Positions 15,598-23,914 of a stretch of DNA of 26,781 bases are shown one piece after another. Each line of letters begins with the position of its first letter. The stretch's first letter is position 1. Where the stretch lies: assembly GCA_045545095.1 (NCBI GenBank), contig JAZQAG010000016.1, forward strand, positions 1 through 26,781, in the 5' to 3' direction. A program made the translations under genes and the position numbers. Under the pieces are notes generated by a model that saw only the letters and a list, made by a program, of their open reading frames with translations, did not search any database and was not told the origin of the DNA. The DNA comes from Phocaeicola_A sp045545095 (GTDB lineage Bacteria > Bacteroidota > Bacteroidia > Bacteroidales > Bacteroidaceae).

Positions 15598-16509
15598 TTA
15601 AAACAACTTCGCAGGATATTCACCGGCATCGATGAGAGCCTGAATCTTGTCAACCACACCCTGACGGTCAGCAGCGTAAGTCACACCGAACCACTTGCTG
15701 GTAGTGTCGAGCACCTCTACGGTAGCGGTATTCTCGTTGATGAGTTTGTTCACCATCAATGGGATAAAGAACTCAGCCTTCAGATTCTCCATATTCTTCG
15801 GGTCGCTCAAGAACTCGATGAAATACTCCTCAGAGTGCTTGAAGTAGTCGGGAGTGAATCCCCACATGTTCATTGATACGGGAGTGTTGTCCTCAACGGC
15901 AATCCACTGACCCTCCTCATCCTTATAGCAGATGGGGCCGTCAACGCGCATGATTTCGGTACGTTCAACCACAGTAGTCAGGTGTCCTTGCTCGTTCTTT
16001 TCGCAGATACCACGAGCTACAGAGCCATTCTCTGAGAGAGTGTTACCTACACGGAAGCCCACCATACAATACTTGTTCTCTTGTCCTTCGGGCAACTCAC
16101 TCAGCCACTTTCCGATAACGGCAAAAGCATCGCGGCTATAGAAGTCGTCGGCATTGATAACGGCGAAAGGTTCTTTGATAACGTCCTTACCCATCAACAC
16201 GGCATGGTTAGTACCCCAAGGTTTTACGCGCTCAGCAGGGCAAGCGAAACCTTCGGGCAGATCATCGATTGCCTGAAATACAAGTTCTACGGGGATATGG
16301 TTTTCATATTTACTGATAATCTTCTCGCGGAAATCCTGCTCAAAGTCCTTACGGATAACGAACACAATCTTTCCGAATCCGCCACGGATGGCATCGAAGA
16401 TTGAATAATCCATGATAGTCTCACCATTGGGGCCCAGTCCGTCCAACTGCTTCAAGCCTCCATAACGGCTACCCATACCGGCAGCCAATACAAACAATGT
16501 AGGTTTCAT
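15598..16509 (-). CDS. Sugar-phosphate nucleotidyltransferase family protein
   Basis: This 303-residue protein has the N-terminal nucleotidyltransferase signature LAAGMGSRYGGLKQL at residues 8-22. PWGTNHAV (97-104) and a metal-binding NADDFY (D121, D122) follow. Such enzymes join a sugar-1-phosphate to an NTP, giving an NDP-sugar and pyrophosphate. The exact nucleotide and sugar are not readable; a role in cell-wall or surface-sugar supply is likely. The length is that of the short form without an extra acyltransferase domain. It has its own promoter, divergent from queA. Confidence 0.82.
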   Translation of the reverse strand: MKPTLFVLAAGMGSRYGGLKQLDGLGPNGETIMDYSIFDAIRGGFGKIVFVIRKDFEQDFREKIISKYENHIPVELVFQAIDDLPEGFACPAERVKPWGTNHAVLMGKDVIKEPFAVINADDFYSRDAFAVIGKWLSELPEGQENKYCMVGFRVGNTLSENGSVARGICEKNEQGHLTTVVERTEIMRVDGPICYKDEEGQWIAVEDNTPVSMNMWGFTPDYFKHSEEYFIEFLSDPKNMENLKAEFFIPLMVNKLINENTATVEVLDTTSKWFGVTYAADRQGVVDKIQALIDAGEYPAKLF

Positions 16510-16564
16510 TTTTGCTAAAATGTTTTTTATAGTTAATTAAAGGATATCCCTCTTTTTGATTCTG

Positions 16565-16572
16565 CAAATATA
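16565..16572 (-). promoter_or_regulatory. -7 box of the nucleotidyltransferase promoter
   Basis: TATATTTG on the minus strand at 16565-16572 is a perfect TAnnTTTG match, about 55 bases before the ATG. No clear -33 TTTG is seen. Confidence 0.5.
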
Positions 16573-16630
16573 CAGCATATTTTATAAGTGAAAAAATAAT
16601 AGATGATGTTTTTTATCCGTACCGATAGTT

Positions 16631-16658
16631 TTTGAGGCGAGAAAAAGAGTTATCTTTG
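16631..16658 (+). promoter_or_regulatory. queA promoter
   Basis: The -7 box TATCTTTG lies at 16651-16658, with TTTG at 16631-16634. It excludes the upstream in-frame start at 16632, which lies within this promoter, and supports ATG 16686. Confidence 0.6.
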
Positions 16659-16685
16659 CACCCGAAAAGAGAAAAAGCGAATAAG

Positions 16686-17960
16686 ATGACCATGCATGCA
16701 ACAAAACATATACACATTGGTGAGTACAATTATCCACTACCGGATGAACGTATAGCCAAATACCCATTAAAGGAGCGTGACCACTCTAAACTGTTAGTTT
16801 ATAAAAGAGGACAGATTGAGGAACATCGTTTTGATTCACTCCCTGATCATTTACCAAAAGGACTGCCTGTAATATTTAACAACACGAAAGTGATACAGGC
16901 ACGTCTTCATTTCCGAAAAGAGACAGGAGCCCTCATCGAAGTGTTCTGTCTGGAACCCGCTTTACCTGCCGACTATGCACAAAACTTCCAACAGACCGGT
17001 TCTTGCCAATGGCTCTGCATGATAGGAAACCTGAAAAAATGGAAAGAAGGCTCTTTGACTCGCTCCATCAATGTTCATGGACACACTCTGACATTGAATG
17101 CCACACGGGGCGAAAGTCAGGGAACAAGCCATTTGGTAACCTTCAATTGGCAGATGGAAACGGCCAATGAGGATACCGCGACTACTACCCCGACCTTTGC
17201 CGATGTTTTGGAAGCCATTGGTGAACTGCCCATTCCCCCTTACTTGAATCGTGACACTGAAGAGGGGGACAAAGAAACATACCAGACGGTCTATTCCAAG
17301 ATTAAAGGCAGTGTAGCAGCACCGACGGCAGGTCTCCATTTCACCCCTACAGTATTGGAAGAGTTGGATACACGAGGTGTCGAACGCGAGGAGGTGACTC
17401 TTCATGTTGGTGCCGGCACTTTCAAGCCTGTGAAGAGTGAAGAGATTGGCGACCACGAGATGCATACCGAATACATCTCTGTCAGCCGACAGACCATAGA
17501 GAGACTCATCGCATATGGAGGAGAAGCCATAGCTATAGGAACCACCAGTGTACGCACATTGGAAAGCCTTTATTATTTAGGTGTAAATATAGCTTTGAAC
17601 CCTCAGCCTCCCGAAGATCACCTGCATGTGCCACAATGGATGCCCTATGAGTATTCTCAGGCTATAGCTGGTGAAGGAGTGCCGAAGATAAGTACAATCG
17701 ATGCATTACATACACTTTTGGATTACATGAACTCCCAACATATCGATGTGCTCCATGCCAGTACATGTATCATCATTGCACCAGGATATGACTTTCACAT
17801 TGTACGGGCCATTGTCACAAACTTTCACCAGCCACAGAGCACACTGCTGTTACTTGTATCTGCACTTATCGGCGACGATTGGAAACGGGTGTACGATTAT
17901 GCACTGTCCCACGATTTCCGTTTCTTGAGCTATGGAGACTCAAGCCTGCTGATACCATAA
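16686..17960 (+). CDS. queA: S-adenosylmethionine:tRNA ribosyltransferase-isomerase
   Basis: QueA transfers and rearranges the ribose of S-adenosylmethionine onto 7-aminomethyl-7-deazaguanine in tRNA, the step before queuosine. The 424-residue protein shows YPLPDERIAKYPLKERDHSK at 16-35, FNNTKVIQARL, AAPTAGLHF at 211-219 and HVGAGTFKPVK. It ends with the TNFHQPQSTLLLLVSA region. It is longer than E. coli QueA (356), mainly through a loose middle segment (about residues 90-190), so it may be a second, diverged QueA; Bacteroides can carry more than one such gene. ATG 16692 is an alternative start. The NUDIX gene follows after 36 bases. Confidence 0.88.
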   Translation: MTMHATKHIHIGEYNYPLPDERIAKYPLKERDHSKLLVYKRGQIEEHRFDSLPDHLPKGLPVIFNNTKVIQARLHFRKETGALIEVFCLEPALPADYAQNFQQTGSCQWLCMIGNLKKWKEGSLTRSINVHGHTLTLNATRGESQGTSHLVTFNWQMETANEDTATTTPTFADVLEAIGELPIPPYLNRDTEEGDKETYQTVYSKIKGSVAAPTAGLHFTPTVLEELDTRGVEREEVTLHVGAGTFKPVKSEEIGDHEMHTEYISVSRQTIERLIAYGGEAIAIGTTSVRTLESLYYLGVNIALNPQPPEDHLHVPQWMPYEYSQAIAGEGVPKISTIDALHTLLDYMNSQHIDVLHASTCIIIAPGYDFHIVRAIVTNFHQPQSTLLLLVSALIGDDWKRVYDYALSHDFRFLSYGDSSLLIP

Positions 17961-17996
17961 TCATTATTTATATTTAACGGAGAAAGAAATCCAGAT

Positions 17997-18524
17997 ATGC
18001 AAGACAACAATTCAGAGATGTTTCCTGTTGTGGACGAAGAAGGAAACATTATAAGTGCAGCCACACGCGGCGAATGCCATGGAGGAAGCAAACTGCTACA
18101 TCCGGTAGTACACCTGCATCTGTTCAACAGCAAAGGGGATTTATATTTACAAAAACGTCCTCTATGGAAGGATATACAACCAGGAAAATGGGATACAGCT
18201 GTTGGCGGTCATGTAGATTTGGGAGAAAGTGTAGGTCAAGCATTGTTACGCGAAGTTCGCGAAGAACTTGGCATCACTTTGGAAAATCCCCCCACACCTT
18301 TGGCCAATTATGTTTTTGAAAGTGAACGCGAGCGCGAATTGGTATTTGTACACAAATACGTATATGAAGGAGAGGTAAATCCCAGTGAAGAGTTGGATGG
18401 AGGCCGTTTTTGGACATTGGACGAAATCCATGCCAACATAGGCCGAGAAGTGTTCACTCCCAATTTTGAATCCGAATTCACACGTTTCCAATCACTTTCT
18501 TCGCACGATGAATTGGATATTTAA
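17997..18524 (+). CDS. NUDIX hydrolase
   Basis: This 175-residue protein has a complete Nudix box at residues 71-93: G71, E77, RE at 85-86, then REELGI. The metal-binding glutamates are therefore present. The N-terminal part (VVDEEGNII, HPVVHLHLFN) resembles the Idi/YfcD-like NUDIX group, which hydrolyses nucleoside-diphosphate-linked compounds or isomerises isopentenyl diphosphate. Hydrolysis is more likely here; the substrate is unknown. It probably shares the queA transcript, being 36 bases downstream. Confidence 0.88.
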   Translation: MQDNNSEMFPVVDEEGNIISAATRGECHGGSKLLHPVVHLHLFNSKGDLYLQKRPLWKDIQPGKWDTAVGGHVDLGESVGQALLREVREELGITLENPPTPLANYVFESERERELVFVHKYVYEGEVNPSEELDGGRFWTLDEIHANIGREVFTPNFESEFTRFQSLSSHDELDI

Positions 18525-18542
18525 AGATTATATTTATATTTG
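18513..18542 (+). promoter_or_regulatory. glnS promoter
   Basis: The -7 box TATATTTG lies at 18535-18542, with a TTGG at 18513-18516 as a weak -33 element. It overlaps the 3' end of the NUDIX gene and gives a leader of about 35 bases. Confidence 0.5.
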
Positions 18543-18581
18543 CATAAATTTTACATCAAGACAAACTAAGAACATATATAT

Positions 18582-20321
18582 ATGGCAGAAATTATTGCAT
18601 CAGAAAACACTGAAAAGAAGAGTTTGAACTTCATTGAACAGATAGTGGAAAACGACTTGAAGGAAGGTAAGAATGACAATCGTGTACAGACCCGTTTTCC
18701 GCCAGAACCGAATGGGTATCTGCATATCGGACACGCAAAAGCCATCTGTTTGGATTTTGGCATTGCCGCCAAACATGGTGGAGTGTGCAACCTGCGTTTC
18801 GATGATACCAACCCCACTAAAGAAGACACAGAATACGTTGATGCCATCAAGGAAGATATCCAGTGGCTTGGTTTCCAATGGGGGAATGAATATTATGCCA
18901 GTGACTACTTCCAGCAACTGTGGGACTTTGCCGTACAGCTCATCAAGGAAGGTAAGGCATACATCGATGAGCAGACAGCCGAGGAGATAGCCCAGCAGAA
19001 AGGAACTCCTACCCAACCGGGTACCGAAAGTCCCTACCGCAACCGTCCTGCCGAAGAGAGTCTGGCACTGTTCGAGAAGATGAATGCCGGAGAGATAGAA
19101 GAAGGACGCATGGTGTTGCGTGCCAAAATTGACATGGCCAGCCCCAATATGCACTTCCGCGACCCAATCATCTACCGCGTAGTCAACCATCCCCACCACC
19201 GTACCGGCACCACATGGAAAGCATATCCCATGTACGATTTTGCCCACGGTCAGAGTGATTATTTCGAAGGTGTCACCCATTCACTCTGTACATTGGAGTT
19301 TGTCCCTCACCGTCCGCTCTACGACCTGTTTGTTGATTGGGTAAAGAATGGAGAGGACTTGGAAGACCACCGTCCTCATCAGTACGAGTTCAACAAGTTG
19401 AATCTCAACTATACGCTCATGAGCAAACGTAATCTGCTCATTCTGGTGAAAGAGGGTCTTGTCAACGGTTGGGACGATCCTCGTATGCCGACACTTTGCG
19501 GATTCCGTCGCCGTGGCTATTCACCCGAAAGTATTCGCAATTTTGTGGACAAGATTGGATATACCACCTACGATGCATTGAACGACTTTGCCCTTTTGGA
19601 AAGTGCCGTACGCGAAGATCTGAACGTACGCTCTACTCGCGTAAGCGCCGTCATCAACCCTGTCAAACTTACCATCACCAATTACCCCGAAGGTCAGGTG
19701 GAACAAATGGAAGCCATCAACAATCCGGAAGACCCCGAAGCAGGCACACATATCATCGAGTTCAGCCGTGAACTGTGGATGGAACGTGAAGACTTCATGG
19801 AGGATGCACCCAAGAAATACTTCCGCATGACTCCCGGACAAGAAGTCCGTTTGAAGAATGCCTATATCGTGAAGTGTACAGGATGCCGCAAAGATGAAGC
19901 CGGCAATGTAGTGGAGGTATATGCAGAATATGATCCCGAAACGAAAACCGGCATGCCCGGTTCCAGCCGCAAGGTGAAAGGAACCCTCCATTGGGTAAGC
20001 CGTGCCCATTGTCTGAAAGCAGAAGTACGCCTCTATGACCGTCTGTGGAAAGTGGAGAATCCACGTGATGAAATGGCTGCCATCCGCGAAGCACAAGGAT
20101 GCGATGCTTTGGAGGCTATGAAACAGATGATTAACCCAGACTCTCTCACCATCCTGAACGAGTGTTATGTGGAAAAATACCTCGCAGAGGCCAAGCCGCT
20201 CGACTATCTCCAGTTCCAACGTATCGGATATTTCAATGTGGACAAGGAATCAACCCCTGATCACCTGATTTTCAACCGTACCGTCGGACTGAAAGATACA
20301 TGGGGAAAGATCAATAAATAG
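18582..20321 (+). CDS. glnS: Glutamine-tRNA ligase
   Basis: This enzyme charges tRNA-Gln with glutamine directly. The 579-residue protein has the class I motifs: PPEPNGYLHIGHAKAI with HIGH at residues 48-51, and MSKR at 280-283. The Rossmann catalytic domain is followed by the two beta-barrel anticodon-binding domains. The text favours GlnRS over a discriminating GluRS: FDDTNPTKE, then TTWKAYPMYDFAHGQSD. Length is close to E. coli GlnS (554). It implies that the organism does not depend solely on the GatCAB route for Gln-tRNA. Confidence 0.95.
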   Translation: MAEIIASENTEKKSLNFIEQIVENDLKEGKNDNRVQTRFPPEPNGYLHIGHAKAICLDFGIAAKHGGVCNLRFDDTNPTKEDTEYVDAIKEDIQWLGFQWGNEYYASDYFQQLWDFAVQLIKEGKAYIDEQTAEEIAQQKGTPTQPGTESPYRNRPAEESLALFEKMNAGEIEEGRMVLRAKIDMASPNMHFRDPIIYRVVNHPHHRTGTTWKAYPMYDFAHGQSDYFEGVTHSLCTLEFVPHRPLYDLFVDWVKNGEDLEDHRPHQYEFNKLNLNYTLMSKRNLLILVKEGLVNGWDDPRMPTLCGFRRRGYSPESIRNFVDKIGYTTYDALNDFALLESAVREDLNVRSTRVSAVINPVKLTITNYPEGQVEQMEAINNPEDPEAGTHIIEFSRELWMEREDFMEDAPKKYFRMTPGQEVRLKNAYIVKCTGCRKDEAGNVVEVYAEYDPETKTGMPGSSRKVKGTLHWVSRAHCLKAEVRLYDRLWKVENPRDEMAAIREAQGCDALEAMKQMINPDSLTILNECYVEKYLAEAKPLDYLQFQRIGYFNVDKESTPDHLIFNRTVGLKDTWGKINK

Positions 20322-20340
20322 GTTAAGAATAAACATCAGC

Positions 20341-20365
20341 AGGTGTGTCGGAATCCGACACACCT
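20341..20365 (+). terminator. Perfect 11-bp hairpin after glnS
   Basis: AGGTGTGTCGG (20341-20351) and CCGACACACCT (20355-20365) pair perfectly over a 3-base loop, 19 bases after the glnS stop. No T-run follows, so it may be a weak terminator, a 3'-end stabiliser or a processing site. Confidence 0.6.
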
Positions 20366-20414
20366 ACATTTCCCACAACTGACCGAGATAAAAAAACAAA
20401 AATGTAAAGAGCTT

Positions 20415-21569
20415 ATGATGAGACTCTCGAACGACGAAGAATTCAGAAGATACTTTACCAGTCCAGAATTCAAACAGACATTGCATGCCTATGAAGCCAT
20501 GCAGGAATCAGGTAAGCCAACCTATTTCGATGCCGACCAACTGACGGATATAGCAGAATTCTATGCCGCACGAGGAGATCATGATAAAGCTGAAGCAGCC
20601 ATTGACCATGCCCTCCTTCTACACCCGGGAAGTACAGACCCCATGGTGTTCAAGGCACGCAATCTGTTGGCACATGACGAGATTGAATCAGCTTATAAGC
20701 TTTGCCGCACGATTCCCGACCAGAAAGATTTTGAGGTAAGACTCTTGTATGCCGAAATACACTTGACCAAGAACCAACCGGACAAAGCGGACAAAGTGCT
20801 GATGGATTATGTCAACACACAAGAGGAAGATCCCGATCACATGTGCGAAATCATGAGGGACTGTTCCGAAGTTTTTTCGGACTTCAAACATTATGAATAC
20901 AGTCTCAAGTGGGGCTACACTCTTCTTGAGCATGTAAAGACGAATGCCAACAAGCCGGAAAACATTCTCTATGCCGAAGAGGTAATATTGGTAGCTTTGA
21001 GGGACCTCAACAGGTATGACGAGGCTCTGGCATTGAGCAACGACATGTTGGACAGAGATCCCTATTACATAGCAGCATGGATTATCCAGTCCGAGATATA
21101 CATTGCCCAGAAAATGTATAACGAGGCAATCGAAGCGGCCGATTATGCTATAGCCATCGATGACACAAACATGGGGGCAGTAGTCTGCAAGGCCAACAGT
21201 TTCTTCTTTTTGGAGAATATGACAGAAGCACTCAAACTGTACAGAAAGTGTATCCAGTACGAATTCCACCCCGATGTATGCCACTACATGTGCGGTTTGA
21301 TTGAAGCCTCAAGGCGGAACCACATGCAAGCCCTCAACGATTTTCTTGTCTCCTACAAGATTGTGGGCGATACGGCCAACTTTTCTTTTGAACTGTGTTA
21401 CAATATGGCTCTGAACTTTGCCGCCATAGGTCGTAAGGAGGAAGCACTCTTCTTTTACGAGCAGGCAGAAGATATAGAACCCGGAAATGAATCTTTGGAC
21501 GAATTGATGGACTACATCAACGAATTGCCGGACGAAGAGCACGACATCGATGGTCCACTTCTGACATAA
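20415..21569 (+). CDS. Tetratricopeptide-repeat protein
   Basis: This protein of 384 residues is almost wholly helical. Several TPR-like units are visible, for example AEFYAARGDHDKAEAAIDHALLLHP, ALSNDMLDRDP, AIEAADYAIAI and EALFFYEQAEDIEP. No signal peptide or membrane segment is visible, so it is cytoplasmic and probably a protein-binding scaffold. I chose ATG 20415 (or 20418): the upstream start at 20343 lies inside the hairpin after glnS and gives a low-complexity N-terminus. DedA follows 55 bases later. Confidence 0.8.
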   Translation: MMRLSNDEEFRRYFTSPEFKQTLHAYEAMQESGKPTYFDADQLTDIAEFYAARGDHDKAEAAIDHALLLHPGSTDPMVFKARNLLAHDEIESAYKLCRTIPDQKDFEVRLLYAEIHLTKNQPDKADKVLMDYVNTQEEDPDHMCEIMRDCSEVFSDFKHYEYSLKWGYTLLEHVKTNANKPENILYAEEVILVALRDLNRYDEALALSNDMLDRDPYYIAAWIIQSEIYIAQKMYNEAIEAADYAIAIDDTNMGAVVCKANSFFFLENMTEALKLYRKCIQYEFHPDVCHYMCGLIEASRRNHMQALNDFLVSYKIVGDTANFSFELCYNMALNFAAIGRKEEALFFYEQAEDIEPGNESLDELMDYINELPDEEHDIDGPLLT

Positions 21570-21624
21570 GTTCCTCCCACCCCTTTACCCCAACAAATAA
21601 CATCATAATAGAAACTTAATAAAC

Positions 21625-22281
21625 ATGAAATCCGTAGCATTCATACAATGGTGCCTTGAGCACCTCAATTATTGGACCATCACCCTGCTGATGGCCATCG
21701 AGAGTTCATTCATCCCCTTCCCTTCCGAAGTTGTAGTGCCGCCAGCTGCCTGGAAAGCCGCTGCAGGAAATGGGTTGAACATATATCTGGTGGTATTCTT
21801 TGCTACATTGGGAGCCAATATCGGTGCATTGGTCAATTATTATTTGGCCAAATGGTTAGGACGTCCCATTGTCTATAAATTTGCCAACAGCCGTTTCGGC
21901 CATATGTGCCTCATTGACGAGGAGAAAGTCGAGAATGCAGAGAAATTCTTTGAGAAGCATGGCGCCATAGCTACCTTCTTCGGACGCCTTGTGCCAGCTG
22001 TACGCCAACTCATTTCCATTCCGGCAGGATTGGCCCGTATGAAACTCACCACCTTCCTGCTGTTCACCACCCTTGGTGCCGGCATCTGGAACTGTGTATT
22101 GGCAGCCATCGGATATTACCTCTCCAAAGTACCCGGTATCGAGACCGAAGAGCAGCTGCTGGAAAAGGTAAACGAGTACAGCCACGAAATAGGCCTTGTC
22201 TGCATAGCCCTTGCTGTCCTCGTTGTCGGTTTCCTTATTTATAAAGGTACCGTAGGACACAAAAAGGCCACCAACAGATAA
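21625..22281 (+). CDS. DedA-family membrane protein
   Basis: This 218-residue inner-membrane protein has the DedA core: SSFIPFPSEVV near residues 28-37, then FFGRLVPAVRQ (118-128) and IPAGLARM (132-139), with the conserved glycine, arginines and proline. Several hydrophobic helices surround re-entrant loops. DedA proteins are proposed to move lipids such as undecaprenyl phosphate or phosphatidylethanolamine across the membrane, in exchange with protons. It converges on the thioredoxin-like gene with 35 bases between stops. Confidence 0.9.
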   Translation: MKSVAFIQWCLEHLNYWTITLLMAIESSFIPFPSEVVVPPAAWKAAAGNGLNIYLVVFFATLGANIGALVNYYLAKWLGRPIVYKFANSRFGHMCLIDEEKVENAEKFFEKHGAIATFFGRLVPAVRQLISIPAGLARMKLTTFLLFTTLGAGIWNCVLAAIGYYLSKVPGIETEEQLLEKVNEYSHEIGLVCIALAVLVVGFLIYKGTVGHKKATNR

Positions 22282-22305
22282 CCACCTTATTATATAAATG
22301 GTAAG

Positions 22306-22337
22306 AAAGGAATGTCTCAAAATGATGACATTCCTTT
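22306..22337. terminator. Hairpin overlapping the end of the thioredoxin-like gene
   Basis: AAAGGAATGTC (22306-22316) and GACATTCCTTT (22327-22337) form a perfect 11-bp stem over a 10-base loop. The stop codon of the minus-strand gene (22317-22319) lies in the loop, and its last codons make one arm. It sits between converging genes and may end both transcripts. Confidence 0.65.
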
Positions 22338-22835
22338 CGTTGCTTCAGGTGTCCAGCATTTGAAGAAGCGCTCTACTTTCTCCTTGCTATACCCCTTTCC
22401 CTCTTCCAGGAAACTGGAGTCCTGCGTATGTATCACCTCCCCCTTTTCATCAAGGATGACAATGACAGGAAAACCGAATCTGGCCGGATTCTCCAATCGT
22501 TCCATCAACAGCTTTGCCTGCTCCTGTTTCTCTGCCCCCAATGACTTGCGTGGGTTATAGTTCGCATGGACATACACAAAGTTCTCGTTGATGAGCGCAT
22601 TGATGGTGCTGTCATTGGTTATGAAATCCGCAAAGCGCAAACACCATGGACACCAGTTGCCGCCCACCTGACAAACCACATACTTGCCTTCCGTCCTTGC
22701 CACCTTCAGGGCAGAGTCTATCTGTTCCAGCGGATTAGCCTCCTCATTATATACCCTCTTCAGTTTTGTTTGCGCCTCCGTTGCGACAAGAGCCAACAGT
22801 GCAAACGATGCTGCCATCCAAGTTTTTCTGATCAT
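22317..22835 (-). CDS. Secreted thioredoxin-like protein
   Basis: This 172-residue protein has a signal peptide (MIRKTW, then a hydrophobic core, with likely cleavage near ATEAQ at 18-22). The thioredoxin-fold domain has the active site NWCPWC, with cysteines 62 and 65. The following helix (ADFITND) and IVILDEKGEVIH fit the thioredoxin_7/YbbN-like periplasmic group, which handles thiols in exported proteins. CPWC rather than CGPC indicates a specialised redox partner rather than a housekeeping thioredoxin. The start lies 5 bases after the GNAT stop, so the two genes form an operon. Confidence 0.85.
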   Translation of the reverse strand: MIRKTWMAASFALLALVATEAQTKLKRVYNEEANPLEQIDSALKVARTEGKYVVCQVGGNWCPWCLRFADFITNDSTINALINENFVYVHANYNPRKSLGAEKQEQAKLLMERLENPARFGFPVIVILDEKGEVIHTQDSSFLEEGKGYSKEKVERFFKCWTPEATKGMSSF

Positions 22836-22840
22836 AGCTT

Positions 22841-23371
22841 TTATACAGTTAGGTTATTTCTCGATATCTCTTTCATTTGTTGGTAAGCCAAACGCTCCGC
22901 TCCATCGAGCAGATAGATGACACCACAGTAGGTGAATCCATACTTGTCGAGCACACTCCGCATGATGGAATTCTGTCTGTGTGTATCAATCCGGATATTG
23001 GCAGATCTTTCGAAGCAATATGCCAAGACCTCCTTGAACACCCCATGCACCCCATGCCGACTGGCCATGCGATGTATCACATGATATGGTTTCGTATCCT
23101 CCACCCATTGGCCCTCATATATCGTGTTATAGGTGACATCAGGTCCTTCTATGAAAGCAAAAGTAGCAACAATTCTCCCCTCCTCTTCCATAACATAGCT
23201 GTTTCCCCGACAGATATCATCCTCTATCAGCGTCTGTTTGGGATTTCCGTTGGTCCATTGCTCCATATTCCCATCAGCCCGCATCTTTTCTCTGCCATAC
23301 TCAAGCAGTTCCATGATGCAGCCAATGTCCGACATTTCCGATTTACGTATTCTCCGTTCCACTCTTGCCAT
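22841..23371 (-). CDS. GNAT-family N-acetyltransferase
   Basis: This 176-residue acetyl-CoA-dependent acyltransferase begins RRIRKSEMSDI, the usual first strand and helix. RIDTHRQNSIM (127-137) and LDKYGFTYCGVIYL (141-154) form the C-terminal half of the fold; the pattern resembles small-molecule or ribosomal N-terminal acetyltransferases. The central acetyl-CoA loop is less canonical (HRMASRHGVHGVF at 100-112). The substrate is unknown. It is the first gene of a two-gene unit with the thioredoxin-like gene. The ATG lies about 9 bases from the -7 box, so the mRNA has almost no leader. Confidence 0.87.
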   Translation of the reverse strand: MARVERRIRKSEMSDIGCIMELLEYGREKMRADGNMEQWTNGNPKQTLIEDDICRGNSYVMEEEGRIVATFAFIEGPDVTYNTIYEGQWVEDTKPYHVIHRMASRHGVHGVFKEVLAYCFERSANIRIDTHRQNSIMRSVLDKYGFTYCGVIYLLDGAERLAYQQMKEISRNNLTV

Positions 23372-23379
23372 ATCACAGG

Positions 23380-23387
23380 CAAAGGTA
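23380..23387 (-). promoter_or_regulatory. -7 box of the GNAT/thioredoxin operon
   Basis: TACCTTTG on the minus strand at 23380-23387 matches TAnnTTTG. Its distance to the start codon at 23371 predicts a leader of only a few bases. Confidence 0.55.
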
Positions 23388-23444
23388 CAACTTTTCTTAT
23401 ATAATATCCTCCAACATAGCTTATGATTTTTACTATATATGCAT

Positions 23445-23490
23445 AATCCCCGCGACCTGTCTCCAATGGAAGGTTGCGGGGATTGCTTTT
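23445..23490 (+). terminator. GC-rich hairpin with a T-run
   Basis: AATCCCCGCGACC (23445-23457) pairs with GGTTGCGGGGATT (23472-23484), with one G-U pair. TTTT follows at 23487-23490 on the plus strand. No plus-strand gene ends here, so it may insulate the GNAT promoter or end an unseen transcript. Confidence 0.6.
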
Positions 23491-23576
23491 AAAGGAAAGT
23501 AGCGGTTAAAGGTTATAAAGCGAATCGAGTTGGTAAACTCTCCCTTCACCTCTATATTATGATTAAACTAAAAGTG

Positions 23577-23803
23577 GTCAACGATTACTAAAAATAAGGT
23601 TTTACTCAGTCAACTCGGATTATAAATAAGGGCGAAAGTTGGTCAACGGAAATCGTTAATATACACCTGACAAAAGACAAATTTCTTGAGATTTCGTTTG
23701 GAATGTAAACCTATTTTGGATTATCTTTGCAAAGCGTAAACTCACATAGGAATAAATATTTCCAGTGTAAACCTATATAGGATTCTAAGTTTAACCCGTC
23801 AAC
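23577..23803. repeat. Ladder of GTMAAC hexamers with 31-33 base period
   Basis: GTCAAC starts at 23577, 23609 and 23642. GTAAAC starts at 23705, 23736 and 23767, and GTCAAC again at 23798. The last four steps are exactly 31 bases. The step expected near 23673 holds only a degenerate GACAAA. The copies at 23705 and 23767 share 16 of 20 bases (GTAAACCTAT, then GGATT). The period is about three helical turns, so proteins bound at each site would face the same side. Confidence 0.65.
23697..23729 (+). promoter_or_regulatory. Orphan promoter
   Basis: TTTG at 23697-23700 and TATCTTTG at 23722-23729, 21 bases apart, form the best Bacteroides-type promoter in the window. It points rightwards into DNA without a gene. 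GTAAAC repeats lie between the boxes and just downstream, as operators would. Confidence 0.65.
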
Positions 23804-23914
23804 TTATTTCAGTACACTGCATACTGCTTCCAGTACCATATAGGCAGTACTGCTGTACTGCCTATATAAAATTCTAGTACCAACTAATATAAACTGACTG
23901 GTACTAGAGTTTTC
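23733..23914 (+). ncRNA. Candidate small RNA
   Basis: A transcript from the orphan promoter would start near 23733. It would contain a perfect 13-bp hairpin (23838-23850 with 23855-23867, loop TGCT) and then a 10-bp stem (23873-23882 with 23899-23908) followed by GTTTTC, a plausible terminator. The length would be about 180 bases. I find no ATG-started open frame of note inside. This is a prediction from promoter and hairpins only; it matches no RNA family I know. Confidence 0.4.

Noticed and set aside
18600..19280. Long minus-strand frame opposite glnS
   Set aside because: It is the antisense shadow of a well-conserved synthetase gene and has no recognisable motifs.
20343..20414. Longer N-terminus for the TPR protein
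   Set aside because: It is translated from the hairpin after glnS; the ATG at 20415 is more plausible.
23577..23803. CRISPR array
   Set aside because: Only a hexamer core is shared, the intervals are not clean spacers between identical repeats, and no cas gene is nearby.
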